64,000 bases of DNA from Pedobacter westerhofensis (GTDB lineage Bacteria; Bacteroidota; Bacteroidia; Sphingobacteriales; Sphingobacteriaceae), in NCBI RefSeq assembly GCF_900182595.1, contig NZ_FXTN01000009.1, forward strand, positions 62,001 to 126,000, read 5' to 3'. A model generated the notes under the pieces. It saw only the letters and a program-made list of their open reading frames with translations, ran no database searches and was not told the DNA's origin. Positions 51,164-60,690 of the stretch are shown piece by piece; position 1 is the first letter of the stretch; each line of letters starts with the position of its first letter. The position numbers and the translations under genes are program-made.

Positions 51164-52267
51164 TTAATAGATATATACTTTGGATTTGGTTATTCTGTAT
51201 TTGAAGGGTGCTACAATTTTCAGTGCGTCGAGTGCTTCTGACAGGCTTTCTTTCTCAAAAATTCCCGAGAACCTTTCTATTTTCATCTGGTCATTTACAA
51301 AAACGAAGGATATGCCGTACCATCTTTCCAGTTGGGCGGATAGTTCTTCAAAATTTTTATCGCTGAATACCAGTTTGTTTTGTACCCACGAGGTTTCTAC
51401 GATGGTCCTGTCGTTGTTGGGGTAGTGTGTTAAACTGGTAAGCGCGTAATTTGAAGGCTCACTGATACTTTTTTGTGGCAGATTTCCGGGCTCCTGTTCC
51501 GGATGTTTGACTGCGCTGCCATTGTTCCTTACAATTAGCTTTTCACTGGGCTTGAGGATAATGCGGTCTGAGGGCCTGTCATTGAGGGTAACTTCAACAG
51601 ATCCGCGGATCAGTGTGGTTTCGCTCAGGGGCTCGTTGAGATAAGACTTAACGTTGAAGGCTGTGCCTAAAACCTTTACGTTCATCTTGTTGGCATGGAT
51701 AATAAAGGGATGGTGGTGGTCTTTATGTACATCAAAATAAGCTTCACCGTTCAGATATACTTCACGTGTCTGGCCGCTAAAGTGCCTGGGATATTTTAAT
51801 GTGCTGGCGGAGTTTAAGGTAACTATGGTCCCGTCGGCCAGTTTGATTGTTTCCCTGAATGTTGGCCTGGTTTTTTTCTGCAGCCATTGTACAGACAGTG
51901 TCTGATTGTTAAAATTAAACTGATGGTAAAAGGCAAAAGCAAGAGATGAGATCAGCAGGAATGCAGCTGCACTATACCAGTATTTTAAATATGGCCTGCG
52001 GAGCTTTACCGGGCTGCTGCTATCTTGCTGCGGCCGCAATTCCTTTGTCAGTTCATCAGCCTCAATCTGTGCCAGCAGTTTATTAAACATCGCCATATTG
52101 TCTCTTGATGATACTCTCTTTTTATTCCAGAACTGCGTTAAAATATCCTTTCTGTCACGCAGTTGAGGATTTTTGTCAATGATAGCTTTTAACTCAATGC
52201 GTTCTGCATCTGTCAGCTCATTCACAATTTTTAAAGTAAGCAGTTGAATAAATCTTTCGTTCTCCAT
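51164..52267 (-). CDS. FecR family anti-sigma/signal transducer
   Basis: This 367-residue inner-membrane regulator has a cytoplasmic N-terminal part (about 1-90) that holds the ECF sigma factor, one membrane helix (about 95-117, YWYSAAAFLLISSLAFAFY), and a periplasmic FecR domain (about 130-250, TIKLADGTIVTLNSASTLKYP, GEAYFDVHKD and AFNVKSY). The C-terminal DUF4974-type region (about 300-367, KNFEELSAQLERWYGISF, then FSGIFEKESLSEALDAL) senses the STN domain of SusC. It lies directly between the ECF sigma gene and susC. Confidence 0.94.
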   Translation of the reverse strand: MENERFIQLLTLKIVNELTDAERIELKAIIDKNPQLRDRKDILTQFWNKKRVSSRDNMAMFNKLLAQIEADELTKELRPQQDSSSPVKLRRPYLKYWYSAAAFLLISSLAFAFYHQFNFNNQTLSVQWLQKKTRPTFRETIKLADGTIVTLNSASTLKYPRHFSGQTREVYLNGEAYFDVHKDHHHPFIIHANKMNVKVLGTAFNVKSYLNEPLSETTLIRGSVEVTLNDRPSDRIILKPSEKLIVRNNGSAVKHPEQEPGNLPQKSISEPSNYALTSLTHYPNNDRTIVETSWVQNKLVFSDKNFEELSAQLERWYGISFVFVNDQMKIERFSGIFEKESLSEALDALKIVAPFKYRITKSKVYIY

Positions 52268-52326
52268 ATGAGGATTATATCCTGGTTATGGTAAAGACAA
52301 CGGAAATTCTAAAATGGCCCACAGGC

Positions 52327-52956
52327 TTAATGAAATATTTTTAAAAATGAAAAAAGGAACAGCAGGTTCAATAAAGCTTCGTTAAACTTTGATGCAGGAA
52401 CTGAGTGTTCTGTAAGTACCAGGTTCAGTTTTTTCATCGCTCTGTACAGCTGGTTTTTTACGGTCTTTGGAGAGAGGTTTAAAATTTCGGCAACCTCTTT
52501 ATACCGTAAGTCTTCTTCTTTGATCAGCCGGAAGATGATCTGGCATTGCTGCGGCAGCATGTCGATAGCCTGCTGCAGCTTAAACATCAATTCTTTGTTT
52601 TCCAGTGCTTCCTGTGGGTTGTAGGTATTGACCAGCTCAAATTCATTGCTGTCGTCAATCTGTACAAGATGGATATGGGAGAATTTTTTAATATAATTGA
52701 GCGACTGATTTTTGACTGCAACAAACAGGTAGGTGTCAAGGCTTTGAATTTCTGAGAGGCTCCTGCGGTTAGTCCAGCATTTGAAAAAAACCTCGGAAAC
52801 GATGTCTTCAGCCGCCTCGGTCTGATGGATATACATCATGCAAAACTGAATAAGCGGCTCGTTTAACAGATAAAAAATAGACTCGAAAGCCTTTTTGTCA
52901 TCATGAATGCTGACCAGATTCCATAATTCTGAAAAATTCTCCTTTTTATTTTTCAA
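52327..52956 (-). CDS. ECF RNA polymerase sigma factor of the PUL
   Basis: This RNA polymerase sigma-70 factor of the ECF type should activate the SusCD operon when FecR releases it. Region 2 spans about residues 15-85 (EPLIQFCMMYIHQTEAAEDIV, split; FFKCWTNRRSLSEI) and region 4 about 130-190 (MLPQQCQIIFRLIKEEDLRYKEVAEILNLSPKTVKNQ in parts). I chose the TTG at 52956, giving 209 residues. ATGs at 53037 and 53121 would add hydrophobic AT-rich sequence unlike a sigma factor. The start is uncertain. The gene is divergent from GH35. Confidence 0.82.
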   Translation of the reverse strand: MKNKKENFSELWNLVSIHDDKKAFESIFYLLNEPLIQFCMMYIHQTEAAEDIVSEVFFKCWTNRRSLSEIQSLDTYLFVAVKNQSLNYIKKFSHIHLVQIDDSNEFELVNTYNPQEALENKELMFKLQQAIDMLPQQCQIIFRLIKEEDLRYKEVAEILNLSPKTVKNQLYRAMKKLNLVLTEHSVPASKFNEALLNLLFLFSFLKIFH

Positions 52957-53129
52957 TGTGCAGGTGTATTGTGATCCTAACTTAATAAAAAGTAACAATA
53001 GTAGTGCAAAAAAATCGAAATTAGTTATATCGACCATTAAAATATTTAAGTTTAAACTTTTTCTATAGGTGCTGTGGGCTAATTGCCTAAAAAATGTGTC
53101 TATAACTATTAAACAACTCAATACACAAC

Positions 53130-54932
53130 ATGAAGTACTTCTTTCCCATGCTTTTGTTTATTCTGCTCACAGGTATATCCAAAGGCCAGCAAAAACATTC
53201 TTTTTCTTTCGCTAAAAGCGACTTTATAATGGACGGTAAACCTTACCAGATCATCAGTGGTGAAATGCATCCGGCCAGGATACCGAAAATGTACTGGCGC
53301 CACCGTATACAGATGGCCAAAGCTATGGGCTGCAATACCATCGCAGCCTACGTTTTCTGGAACTATATTGAAGAAAAAGAAGGGGTGTTTGACTGGAAGT
53401 CAGAAAACAGGGATATTGCAGAATTTGTGCGTATCTGCCAGGAGGAAGGAATGTGGGTGCTGTTCAGGCCGGGGCCGTATGTTTGTGGGGAATGGGACTT
53501 TGGCGGTTTTCCACCTTATCTGCTCAGCATACCTGATATCAGGCTGCGATGCCTTGATCCGCGGTACATGGCTGCGGTAACAAAATATGTAGGGGAAATC
53601 TCTAAACAGATCAAACCATTACTGATCACTAATGGCGGGCCGGTAATTATGGTTCAGGTAGAAAACGAATATGGCAGTTACGGAAATGACCGGGACTATC
53701 TTGCTGCTTTAAAGAAATTATGGGTTGACAATGGAATTGATGTGCCTTTCTATACGGCTGACGGGCCGACTCCCTTTATGATGGAAGCGGGTACTGTAGA
53801 AGGTGCCGCAATAGGTTTGGACAGTGGCAGCAGTGATGCAGATTTTGAACAGGCCACTAAAAAGAACCCTGATGTGCCGGCCTTCAGTGCCGAGACTTAT
53901 CCGGGATGGCTAACCCACTGGAAGGAAAAATACCAGAAACCTGATAAGGCAAACATCGTGAAGGAAGTTACATACCTGATGGAGCACAAACGTTCGTTTA
54001 ACCTGTATGTTGTCCATGGCGGTACCAACTTTGGTTTTAATGCCGGGGCCAACGCTTTTACACCGGTACAATTCCAGCCGGATATTACCAGTTACGACTA
54101 TGATGCACCGGTGAATGAGCGCGGAGAGCCTACAGCGAAATACTATGCCATACGTGATCTCATTGCAAAATACACCGGAAAAAAACTACCAAAGATACCT
54201 AAACCAACGGCCGTTACTGTAGTGCCTGCGTTTCAAATGCAGCCTTTTACCAGCATCTGGAACGTATTGCCACAGGCAGTGAAATCTCCGCAGGTAAAAA
54301 CGATGGAGAGCATGGGGCAGTACAAAGGATTTATTGTTTACCGCAGCAAACTGATCGGGCGCAAGAGCGGGGAGCTCACCATCACCGAGCCTCATGATTA
54401 TGCTTTGGTATTATTAAATGGTAAGCTGATAGATACAGTTTACCGGGATGGTGGAAAATGGACAATCAAACTGCCGGTTACGGATGTGAAAGACCCTGTT
54501 CTGGAAATCCTGGTAGAAAACATGGGACATATTAATTTTGCCCAGTATATGATAGACCGTAAGGGTATTACTGACCGCGTTGCCCTGGAAGGAATGACGC
54601 TCTTTAACTGGGAAATTTTTAACCTGCCAATGGAGGATAGTTTTGTTGCCGGATTAAAGCCTGCAGTTGGTACAGATCTGCACGATGGTGTGTTTTTTAA
54701 AGGGAGTTTTGCCTTAAATACTGTTGCAGATACGTATCTGGACCTGAGCAAATTTAAGAAAGGTGTGATCTGGGTAAACGGCCATAACCTGGGAAGATAC
54801 TGGAACGTAGGTCCTCAGTTCCACCTGTACTGCCCGGCCAACTGGCTCAAAAAAGGCAATAATGAAGTTGTTGTGATGGATCTGCATCAGAAAGATGCCG
54901 CAGGGATCTCTGGTGTGAAAACGCTGGAATAA
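53130..54932 (+). CDS. Glycoside hydrolase family 35 beta-galactosidase, secreted
   Basis: This 600-residue exo-beta-galactosidase has a signal peptide (about 1-20, ISKGQQ). The catalytic barrel runs from about 28 to 340: FRPGPYVCGEWDFGGFP is the family signature, the acid/base is Glu180 (VQVENEYGSYG) and the nucleophile Glu255 (FSAETYPGWLTHW). Two jelly-roll domains (about 400-600) follow, with GVIWVNGHNLGRYWNVGPQ near the end. It is divergent from the sigma/FecR/SusCD operon, which is typical of a small PUL; a galactosylated plant or animal glycan is the likely substrate. Confidence 0.95.
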   Translation: MKYFFPMLLFILLTGISKGQQKHSFSFAKSDFIMDGKPYQIISGEMHPARIPKMYWRHRIQMAKAMGCNTIAAYVFWNYIEEKEGVFDWKSENRDIAEFVRICQEEGMWVLFRPGPYVCGEWDFGGFPPYLLSIPDIRLRCLDPRYMAAVTKYVGEISKQIKPLLITNGGPVIMVQVENEYGSYGNDRDYLAALKKLWVDNGIDVPFYTADGPTPFMMEAGTVEGAAIGLDSGSSDADFEQATKKNPDVPAFSAETYPGWLTHWKEKYQKPDKANIVKEVTYLMEHKRSFNLYVVHGGTNFGFNAGANAFTPVQFQPDITSYDYDAPVNERGEPTAKYYAIRDLIAKYTGKKLPKIPKPTAVTVVPAFQMQPFTSIWNVLPQAVKSPQVKTMESMGQYKGFIVYRSKLIGRKSGELTITEPHDYALVLLNGKLIDTVYRDGGKWTIKLPVTDVKDPVLEILVENMGHINFAQYMIDRKGITDRVALEGMTLFNWEIFNLPMEDSFVAGLKPAVGTDLHDGVFFKGSFALNTVADTYLDLSKFKKGVIWVNGHNLGRYWNVGPQFHLYCPANWLKKGNNEVVVMDLHQKDAAGISGVKTLE

Positions 54933-54964
54933 ATCAGCTATGACACTAAATCAAATAAATTTAT

Positions 54965-54998
54965 GGGTGACGGCTTGCTGGTCACCCTTTTCTATTTT
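54965..54998 (+). terminator. Terminator after the GH35 gene
   Basis: GGGTGAC pairs with GTCACCC around a 9-nt loop, followed by TTTTCTATTTTTT on the plus strand. Confidence 0.8.
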
Positions 54999-55007
54999 TT
55001 CAAAAAA

Positions 55008-55036
55008 AAACTCCGGTAGTTGAACTGCCGGAGTTT
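55008..55036 (-). terminator. Terminator after the small membrane protein gene
   Basis: AAACTCCGG pairs with CCGGAGTTT around an 11-nt loop. On the minus strand the run TTTTTTTTT follows, so it ends the transcript of the gene at 55056-55208. Confidence 0.8.
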
Positions 55037-55055
55037 AAATTTCTTTTCACCAGGA

Positions 55056-55208
55056 TTAAGCAGCGCCTCTCACTAATCTCAGAATAATTGCTATAACAGC
55101 GATAACCAGTAATGCATGGATAATACCACCTGTGTAAAATCCGCCAAGGAAGCTGATTGCCCAAATGATAACTAGAATAACTGCGATTAAATAAAGTAAA
55201 TTTCCCAT
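55056..55208 (-). CDS. Lmo0937-type small membrane protein
   Basis: A 50-residue protein from ATG 55208 to TAA 55056. Two hydrophobic segments (LLYLIAVILVIIWAISFLGG and IIHALLVIAVIAIILRLV, each a membrane helix) are linked by FYTGG, and it ends in RGAA. The Gly-Ile-Ile-His-x-Leu-Leu-Val pattern matches the Lmo0937 (DUF5670) family of tiny stress-related membrane proteins. Function unknown. A strong terminator follows. Confidence 0.85.
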   Translation of the reverse strand: MGNLLYLIAVILVIIWAISFLGGFYTGGIIHALLVIAVIAIILRLVRGAA

Positions 55209-55404
55209 AGTGTTTAAGTTTTAAATAGTTTGTTTCGTTTAAATATTGTAGATGTAATGAACAACCTATTTTAGATCATTTTGTTTTACAATAAAAATTG
55301 CAGCTTCCCTGCTGCACCAGAAGCCACCACATTTGGGGATTTTAATACTGCCGGTTTTTCATTTACTTCGAAAAGTTAATTGCGCTCATTTAAATTATAT
55401 CTCA

Positions 55405-56163
55405 ATGGAAGTACTGGGTAACAAAGTTGTTCTGATCACTGGTGGGGCGGGTGCGCTTGGGTTGGTTACTGCAAAACTTTATTTAGCCAAAGGTTCGTCG
55501 GTGATGCTTGCAGACCGTAACCAGGAAGCTTTGGAGCGGGCAGCGAAAATGCTCAATCATCAAAACCTGGCCTGTGTGGTTGCCGACGTTACCAACACGG
55601 CTGATACTCGTTTCTATGTAAACGAGACCGTAAGGCTTTTTGGTAAGATCGACGTCTTTATTCATTGCGTGGGCATTATTGGTATGATCAGGCCTGTTGA
55701 ACAGATCTCCGAACAAGAATTCTCTTATGCCAAATGGGTCAATTTTAGCGGTGCCTGGCTGGGCTGTCAATATGTTTTGCCAGAAATGAACGACGGTGGG
55801 AGCGTGATCCTGGTATCCTCAACGGCCGGTCACTGGGGCGCGGCAGATACAGGCCGTTATACAGAAAGCAAACACGCGATGGTACGCATGATGCAGACGC
55901 TTTCTTTAGAAGTTGCCCACAGGAATATCCGGGTAAATACCATTGATCCTATTAATTTTGAAGGCAGGATGATGCGCGATCCTGAGGAAGTACTGATCTC
56001 GGGCAACAAAGACGAACTGAAAAAAATAATGAAATCAATGATCCCTCTGGGAAGATATGTCCATCCCGAAGATGTGGCGCATTCGCTTTTATTTTTTGGT
56101 TCCGTCAGCAGTACATATATAACCGGCACTACCCACGTGATTGCAGGTGGGTTTAACAGCTAA
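55405..56163 (+). CDS. SDR family oxidoreductase
   Basis: This 252-residue NAD(P)-dependent short-chain dehydrogenase/reductase has the cofactor loop ITGGAGALG (about 11-19), the catalytic Ser in VSSTAG (about 135), Tyr and Lys in YTESK (about 152-156) and the NTIDPINFEG segment. ADRN after strand 2 (Asp) suggests NAD. I start at ATG 55405 (MEVLGNKVVLITGG); the frame from 55333 adds an unlikely extension. Substrate unknown. It is a single gene. Confidence 0.9.
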   Translation: MEVLGNKVVLITGGAGALGLVTAKLYLAKGSSVMLADRNQEALERAAKMLNHQNLACVVADVTNTADTRFYVNETVRLFGKIDVFIHCVGIIGMIRPVEQISEQEFSYAKWVNFSGAWLGCQYVLPEMNDGGSVILVSSTAGHWGAADTGRYTESKHAMVRMMQTLSLEVAHRNIRVNTIDPINFEGRMMRDPEEVLISGNKDELKKIMKSMIPLGRYVHPEDVAHSLLFFGSVSSTYITGTTHVIAGGFNS

Positions 56164-56320
56164 ACAAAATGATTAATAAATGTAAATTTGTAGAGTAGTT
56201 TCGTCATTAAAGTAATCACTGTTTTTTCAGTGGTGATATTGATGCGGTTGATATAGAGCAGATTACAAAATTTGATAGGCCAGGCTGCCAAACGGCTTGG
56301 ATTGTTTACTTTTATGGCCT

Positions 56321-56956
56321 ATGGGGGAACGATTTACTGCAGCAGACTATCATTCAATCTGTAACCGGCTTACGGCTATGGATGCTGATCTTCATCGCGT
56401 GATCCTCAGTTATGGATATCCGCCGCTGTGGAGCCGGCCAAATACTTTTGAAAGCCTGGTTCATATCATACTGGAGCAACAGGTTTCTCTGGCTTCGGCG
56501 CTGGCAGCACTCCATAAACTGAAAGCTCAGATACAGGAGGTTACTCCTGCAAGGTTGCTGCTCCTGTCTGATGAAGAACTGAGAGCATGTTACTTCAGCA
56601 GGCAAAAAACAGTTTATGTGAGGTATCTCGCAGAAGCGATCGTTAGCGGGCAAATTGATCTGGCAGCTTTGGCGCAAAAAGAAAACGATGAAATACGGAA
56701 GGAGCTAACCAGCCTCAAAGGTATTGGAAACTGGACCGTGGATGTGTATCTGATGTTTGTGCTGCAGCGTGCTGATATCTTCCCCATCGGGGACCTTGCA
56801 GCGGTCAATGCCCTGAAGAAGGTGAAATCACTACCGGTCAATACAACAAAGGAAGAGATGGCCGCTATTGCAACGCAGTGGAAACCGTATCGCACAATTG
56901 CCTGCATGATCCTCTGGCACGCTTACCTCAGCAGCAGGAGCATCAGGGTTGTTTAA
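56321..56956 (+). CDS. HhH-GPD DNA glycosylase (AlkA-like)
   Basis: This 211-residue base-excision repair enzyme should remove alkylated bases such as 3-methyladenine. The HhH motif is LKGIGNWTVDVYLM (about 136-149), followed by the catalytic Asp in FPIGDLAAVNAL (about 158-169). FESLVHIILEQQVSLASA near 45-62 is the family's first conserved helix. It has no N-terminal AlkA domain and no Fe-S cluster. I use the ATG at 56321 (MGERFTAAD) over the TTG at 56297. It follows the SDR gene by 157 nt and appears independent. Confidence 0.9.
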   Translation: MGERFTAADYHSICNRLTAMDADLHRVILSYGYPPLWSRPNTFESLVHIILEQQVSLASALAALHKLKAQIQEVTPARLLLLSDEELRACYFSRQKTVYVRYLAEAIVSGQIDLAALAQKENDEIRKELTSLKGIGNWTVDVYLMFVLQRADIFPIGDLAAVNALKKVKSLPVNTTKEEMAAIATQWKPYRTIACMILWHAYLSSRSIRVV

Positions 56957-57314
56957 ATAGAGAAGCGCTTCGTACCAAAAATAGTACAGTTATAACTGTT
57001 GATTCCAGGGAAGCTGTAATGCCAATCTTTGGGAGTGTTTATTTTATTGGAAATCTTTTTTAGCTCATATTTTCAATAAAATCCAACCCTGGTATTATTT
57101 TATTTCTTTCTGTAAAAAATAATATTCCCTGGGCAAGATCCTTGTGCTTTTTGCGTAATTCACAGACTTCGGATTAAAGGAAATTCCAGAGATAAAGCTG
57201 CGGATATTATTTTTCAGCCCAGTCCTGAGGAAATATTTTTCCTGGTTTGGTATGAGAGTTGGAATAATCAAGGCGTATCTAATTACAATATTATAAACGC
57301 CTAAACTTCCAGCC
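56957..57314. other. Intergenic region before the ECF sigma gene
   Basis: About 0.36 kb, AT-rich. A minus-strand open frame at 57095-57325 overlaps the sigma gene start and has no recognised domain, so I do not call it. No hairpin, repeat or RNA family is seen. Confidence 0.5.
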
Positions 57315-57848
57315 ATGATTAACAATTCTTTAAATTATCAAATCAACGACCACAAGTCAGCCTTGAAAAACTTTGCCATGAATTTTACTCAGAACATTGA
57401 TGATGCAGACGATCTGGTACAGGAGACCATGTTAAAAGCGATCCGTTATTCAAAACTTTATCAGGAAGGAACGAATTTGAAAGGTTGGTTGTATACGATA
57501 ATGAGAAATACCTTTATCAATGATTACAGAAGGACGGTTAAACAGCGCAGTATTATTGATACTACCGAGGAAGTGAATTCTGCGCAGTTAATGAAAAGCG
57601 CTACGCTTAATGAGGCTAATAATAAATTCATCAGTGATGATGTTAACAAAGCACTGGCACAATTAAGTTATGAATATTATACGCCTTTTATCAAATATTT
57701 TGAAGGATATAAATATCATGAAATAGCTGATATGTTAAACATTCCGATCGGAACAGTAAAAACGAGAATCCATGTTGCACGCCAGTCGTTAAAAAGCAAC
57801 CTTAAAATGTACAATCAGGAATTTAAAAAATCCAATAAAATTAATTAG
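57315..57848 (+). CDS. ECF RNA polymerase sigma factor (second)
   Basis: This 177-residue ECF-type sigma-70 factor has region 2 at about 15-80 (NIDDADDLVQETMLKAIRY, then GTNLKGWLYTIMRNTFINDYRR) and region 4 at about 115-170 (EGYKYHEIADMLNIPIGTVKTRIHVARQ, in parts). It has no anti-sigma gene next to it. The region-2 and region-4 text resembles the RpoE/SigH-like general-stress ECFs of Bacteroidota rather than FecR-linked ones. A terminator lies about 70 nt after its stop. Targets unknown. Confidence 0.9.
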   Translation: MINNSLNYQINDHKSALKNFAMNFTQNIDDADDLVQETMLKAIRYSKLYQEGTNLKGWLYTIMRNTFINDYRRTVKQRSIIDTTEEVNSAQLMKSATLNEANNKFISDDVNKALAQLSYEYYTPFIKYFEGYKYHEIADMLNIPIGTVKTRIHVARQSLKSNLKMYNQEFKKSNKIN

Positions 57849-57914
57849 TAACAGGATGGACATATTGCCGGAATCAAATTACGGCCTGTAATTCGTCAAC
57901 GTGTTAAAAATCAT

Positions 57915-57945
57915 AAACAGCCTTCAGTAAAAGAAGGCTGTTTTT
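57915..57945 (+). terminator. Terminator after the second ECF sigma gene
   Basis: AAACAGCCTTC pairs perfectly with GAAGGCTGTTT around a 7-nt loop, followed by TT on the plus strand. Confidence 0.85.
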
Positions 57946-58059
57946 GCTTGAGCCCAGTTTTTTAAATAATCGTAAAACCCTGAGGTTTAACTGCAAACTA
58001 TATAAAAATAAGGGTGTTGTGTTTGGATTATATCCAAAAAACTTTATAAAATTATTTAT

Positions 58060-58533
58060 ATGAAACACAAGAATACCACCCAACTCCTCGCTTTTCTATT
58101 GATGTTTATTTTAGCTGGTGCAACCAGTGCCTCTGTTTTGTTAAAGAAACCAAAGTCTGCGCATTCTTCAGCATCAAAAGCTGCGTCGCTGGCTGCAGTC
58201 ACCAAAAACCTGGAATATGATACTGATAAACCTTCAATCCGTGATGCGTATTATAAAAATCTGGACGAACTGGCAAAAACTGTTAAAAACAATAATTATG
58301 CAGTTTCTCTGAGGGGCCATGCAGATTCCAGAGGTAAGTACAAATACAATTGGGTATTATCTGAGAACCGGGCTATTAGTGTCAAAAATTACCTGGTGAC
58401 TAAAGGGGTACAAGAGAACAGGATCATCACTACTCCTTATGGAAGCACTGTACCTATTGCTACCAATGCTACCGCTGCCGGACGTCAGAAGAACAGAAGA
58501 GTAGAAATTGAATTGAAAAAAATCAAGGAATAA
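58060..58533 (+). CDS. OmpA C-terminal domain protein, periplasmic
   Basis: This 157-residue protein has a signal peptide (about 1-25) and a Ser/Ala-rich linker, then one OmpA-like peptidoglycan-binding domain (about 55-155): RGHADSRGKYKYNWVLSENRA and the C-terminal GRQKNRRVEIEL hold the Asp and Arg that bind meso-diaminopimelate. No barrel or lipobox is present, so it is a soluble or inner-membrane-anchored binder. It lies about 200 nt downstream of the sigma gene after a terminator, so it has its own promoter. Confidence 0.88.
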   Translation: MKHKNTTQLLAFLLMFILAGATSASVLLKKPKSAHSSASKAASLAAVTKNLEYDTDKPSIRDAYYKNLDELAKTVKNNNYAVSLRGHADSRGKYKYNWVLSENRAISVKNYLVTKGVQENRIITTPYGSTVPIATNATAAGRQKNRRVEIELKKIKE

Positions 58534-58554
58534 TACTTAAGATCCTATAAAAAG

Positions 58555-58595
58555 AACATCAGGCCTGAAGCACTCAGCGCCTGATGTTTCTTTTT
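58555..58595 (+). terminator. Terminator after the OmpA-domain gene
   Basis: AACATCAGGC pairs with GCCTGATGTT around a 14-nt loop, followed by TCTTTTT on the plus strand. Confidence 0.85.
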
Positions 58596-58659
58596 AATAC
58601 AAACTCACCAACCTAAGTTTTGTCTGACCTGATTTAAAGCGGTCAATATTTTTATGTAA

Positions 58660-58995
58660 TTAATCCTCTGCGTTTATCCATACACTTTTTCCGTATACCG
58701 CAACTTTCGACGGATTTAACAGGTCATAATCAAGTTCCCATTCCTCAGCTTCATTTAAAATCAGGTCAGCATGGTCATAATGTTTACCATGGTTTAGCAT
58801 GTTAATTAGTGCTTCCTGTCTGGTCGTACGGTTCATCTCATTCCGGTAAACAGATCTTACAGGTATCAACTCATTGGAAGAAGCTGGTGTAACAGAGAAA
58901 AAATCCTGAATTGCAGTAACCAATTTGCTAAGAGTTGAAGGAGTCTGTACGCGGGCCGACTCAGATACGAATTTAAATGATTTGTGATTTTCCAT
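58660..58995 (-). CDS. Uncharacterised small protein
   Basis: A 111-residue protein I do not recognise. It has no signal peptide or membrane segment. An N-terminal Ser/Thr-rich stretch (about 10-45) precedes a charged domain with NRTTRQEALINMLNHGKHYDH and NEAEEWELDYDLLNPSK. The acidic C-terminus and central His suggest a globular domain, but no motif names it. It stands alone between plus-strand genes and its codons look native. Expression is plausible, function unknown. Confidence 0.6.
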   Translation of the reverse strand: MENHKSFKFVSESARVQTPSTLSKLVTAIQDFFSVTPASSNELIPVRSVYRNEMNRTTRQEALINMLNHGKHYDHADLILNEAEEWELDYDLLNPSKVAVYGKSVWINAED

Positions 58996-59315
58996 TACGA
59001 GACCTGTTTATTTATATACAATGATAAACAAAACTATTGACAATGCAAGTGTTATTGTTGAATTATTACACAAAACGGGGAATTAATTACCCTACTGGTA
59101 TTGCGTTGAAATTAAATCCTGACAATCAGATTCCGATTTTGCAGATTAAGGCTGTAACTTGCTATTATATGTGTATTTATGTGATGATAAGTGTAAAGGC
59201 TGTCGAATAACGACTTGATAATATAATTGGATTTCTAAAGATTTTTTTGACAAGACTGGGGAAATATTTGCCTTTGTCTACTGTTTATTCCCCATTGTTG
59301 TGTGCCAGAAAACAG
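58996..59315. other. AT-rich intergenic region
   Basis: About 0.3 kb between the small hypothetical gene's start and the terminator of the sorbosone dehydrogenase-like gene. I see no gene, repeat or RNA family in it. Confidence 0.5.
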
Positions 59316-59348
59316 AGGGGCCCGACTTTTTATAAAAATCGGGCCCCT
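59316..59348 (-). terminator. Hairpin after the sorbosone dehydrogenase-like gene
   Basis: AGGGGCCCGA pairs with TCGGGCCCCT around a 13-nt AT-rich loop, 22 nt after the stop on the minus strand. The U-run is weak, so it may be bidirectional or mainly stabilising. Confidence 0.7.
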
Positions 59349-59370
59349 TTAATACTATATGATGCTAAAT

Positions 59371-60690
59371 TTATTTCACAGCAACTCTCCAGATCGTACT
59401 GCTCACATCATCTGCTACCAGAATCGAACCGTCAGGTGCTACCGCTACATCAACCGGACGGCCGTATACTTCGCTTTTTGATTCATCAGAGATAAATCCG
59501 GTCAGAAAATCTTCCAGTTTTCCCGCTGGCTTCCCATTTTTAAAAGGTACAAATGCAACCTTGTAACCCGATAGAATGGATCTGTTCCATGAACCATGCT
59601 GGCCAATGAATGCACCATTCTGATATTTCGCAGGAAATTTATCTCCGGTATAAAAAGCCAGTCCCAGTGAGGCTGTGTGTGAACCTACGGGCATATCAGG
59701 AGCGATGGCCGACTTCACAAGATCCGGGCTTTTTCCTTTCATCCGCGGATCTTCGTTCTGTCCGTAATAAGAATAAGGCCAGCCATAAAAGGCGCCTTGT
59801 TTAACGCTGGTAATATAATCCGGAACCAGATCGTCGCCCAGTCCGTCTCTTTCGTTAACGGCTGTCCACAGTACTTTTGTGCCCGGCGCCCAATCCAGTC
59901 CCACAGGATTCCTCAGTCCGGAGGCGTAGATTTTCTCGCCTGTCCCATCAGGGTTCACTTCCAGGATATTGGCACGGCGCACTTCATTTTCCATTCCATT
60001 TTCACCAACGTTACTTCCCGATCCAACAGAAATATATATCTTAGAGTTGTCTGCATTCGCAATCAGGTTCCTTGTCCAGTGATTGTTATATCCACCGGCA
60101 GGCAAGGTCACAATCTTTTTGCCTTTACCGGTAATTTTTGTTTCTCCCGGCTGGTATGGATATTGGAACAGCCCGTCTGTATTGGCTACATAGAATGAAT
60201 TGGCGATCACAAGCATTCCATAGGGCTGGTTAAGACCAGATAGGAAAGTGCTTCGTATTTCAAATTTGCCGTCGTGATCCTTGTCCCTGAACAGCAATAC
60301 CGTGTTTGCACTTTCGCCGCCCACTTCAGACTTAGCTTTGCCGCTGATCGTATTTACTACCACATCTTTTGCATTGCGCTCAGAGTTTGACAGGGCCACA
60401 AAGATATCCCCGTTTGGAGCGACATAAATGCTTCTGGGGCTTTTCATGTTGGCTGCAAAAGCCGATACTGTAAAACCTGCCGGGGCAACCGGAGTTTTGC
60501 CGGCAGGCCATCCAACAACCTTGCTAAAATTGTTTTTTGCAGCATTGGTATCGGCGGCGGGTAAGTTTAATGCCGCCGTAGTTGCAGAATCCTGAGACAG
60601 GCTATCGGTATTTGTGCCCTTGTTTGTCTGCGGGTTGCTGCAGGCAACAATAAAAGGCGCCGCAGCCAATAATATAAAAAGTCTTTTCAT
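59371..60690 (-). CDS. Sorbosone/aldose dehydrogenase-like PQQ beta-propeller lipoprotein
   Basis: This 439-residue lipoprotein has a signal ending IVAC (Cys17). A low-complexity linker precedes a six-bladed beta-propeller of the L-sorbosone dehydrogenase/soluble glucose dehydrogenase family (about 70-439). NHWTRNLIA, SGLRNPVGLDWAPGTKVLWTAVNERDGLGDD and GAFIGQHGSWNRS are the family's PQQ and substrate-facing segments. It should oxidise sugars or aldehydes in the periplasm or at the surface, using PQQ taken from outside since no pqq genes are here. It ends with a hairpin. Confidence 0.88.
   Translation of the reverse strand: MKRLFILLAAAPFIVACSNPQTNKGTNTDSLSQDSATTAALNLPAADTNAAKNNFSKVVGWPAGKTPVAPAGFTVSAFAANMKSPRSIYVAPNGDIFVALSNSERNAKDVVVNTISGKAKSEVGGESANTVLLFRDKDHDGKFEIRSTFLSGLNQPYGMLVIANSFYVANTDGLFQYPYQPGETKITGKGKKIVTLPAGGYNNHWTRNLIANADNSKIYISVGSGSNVGENGMENEVRRANILEVNPDGTGEKIYASGLRNPVGLDWAPGTKVLWTAVNERDGLGDDLVPDYITSVKQGAFYGWPYSYYGQNEDPRMKGKSPDLVKSAIAPDMPVGSHTASLGLAFYTGDKFPAKYQNGAFIGQHGSWNRSILSGYKVAFVPFKNGKPAGKLEDFLTGFISDESKSEVYGRPVDVAVAPDGSILVADDVSSTIWRVAVK

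Noticed and set aside
57095..57325. 76-codon minus-strand frame before the second ECF sigma gene
   Set aside because: It overlaps the sigma gene start and has no recognisable features.
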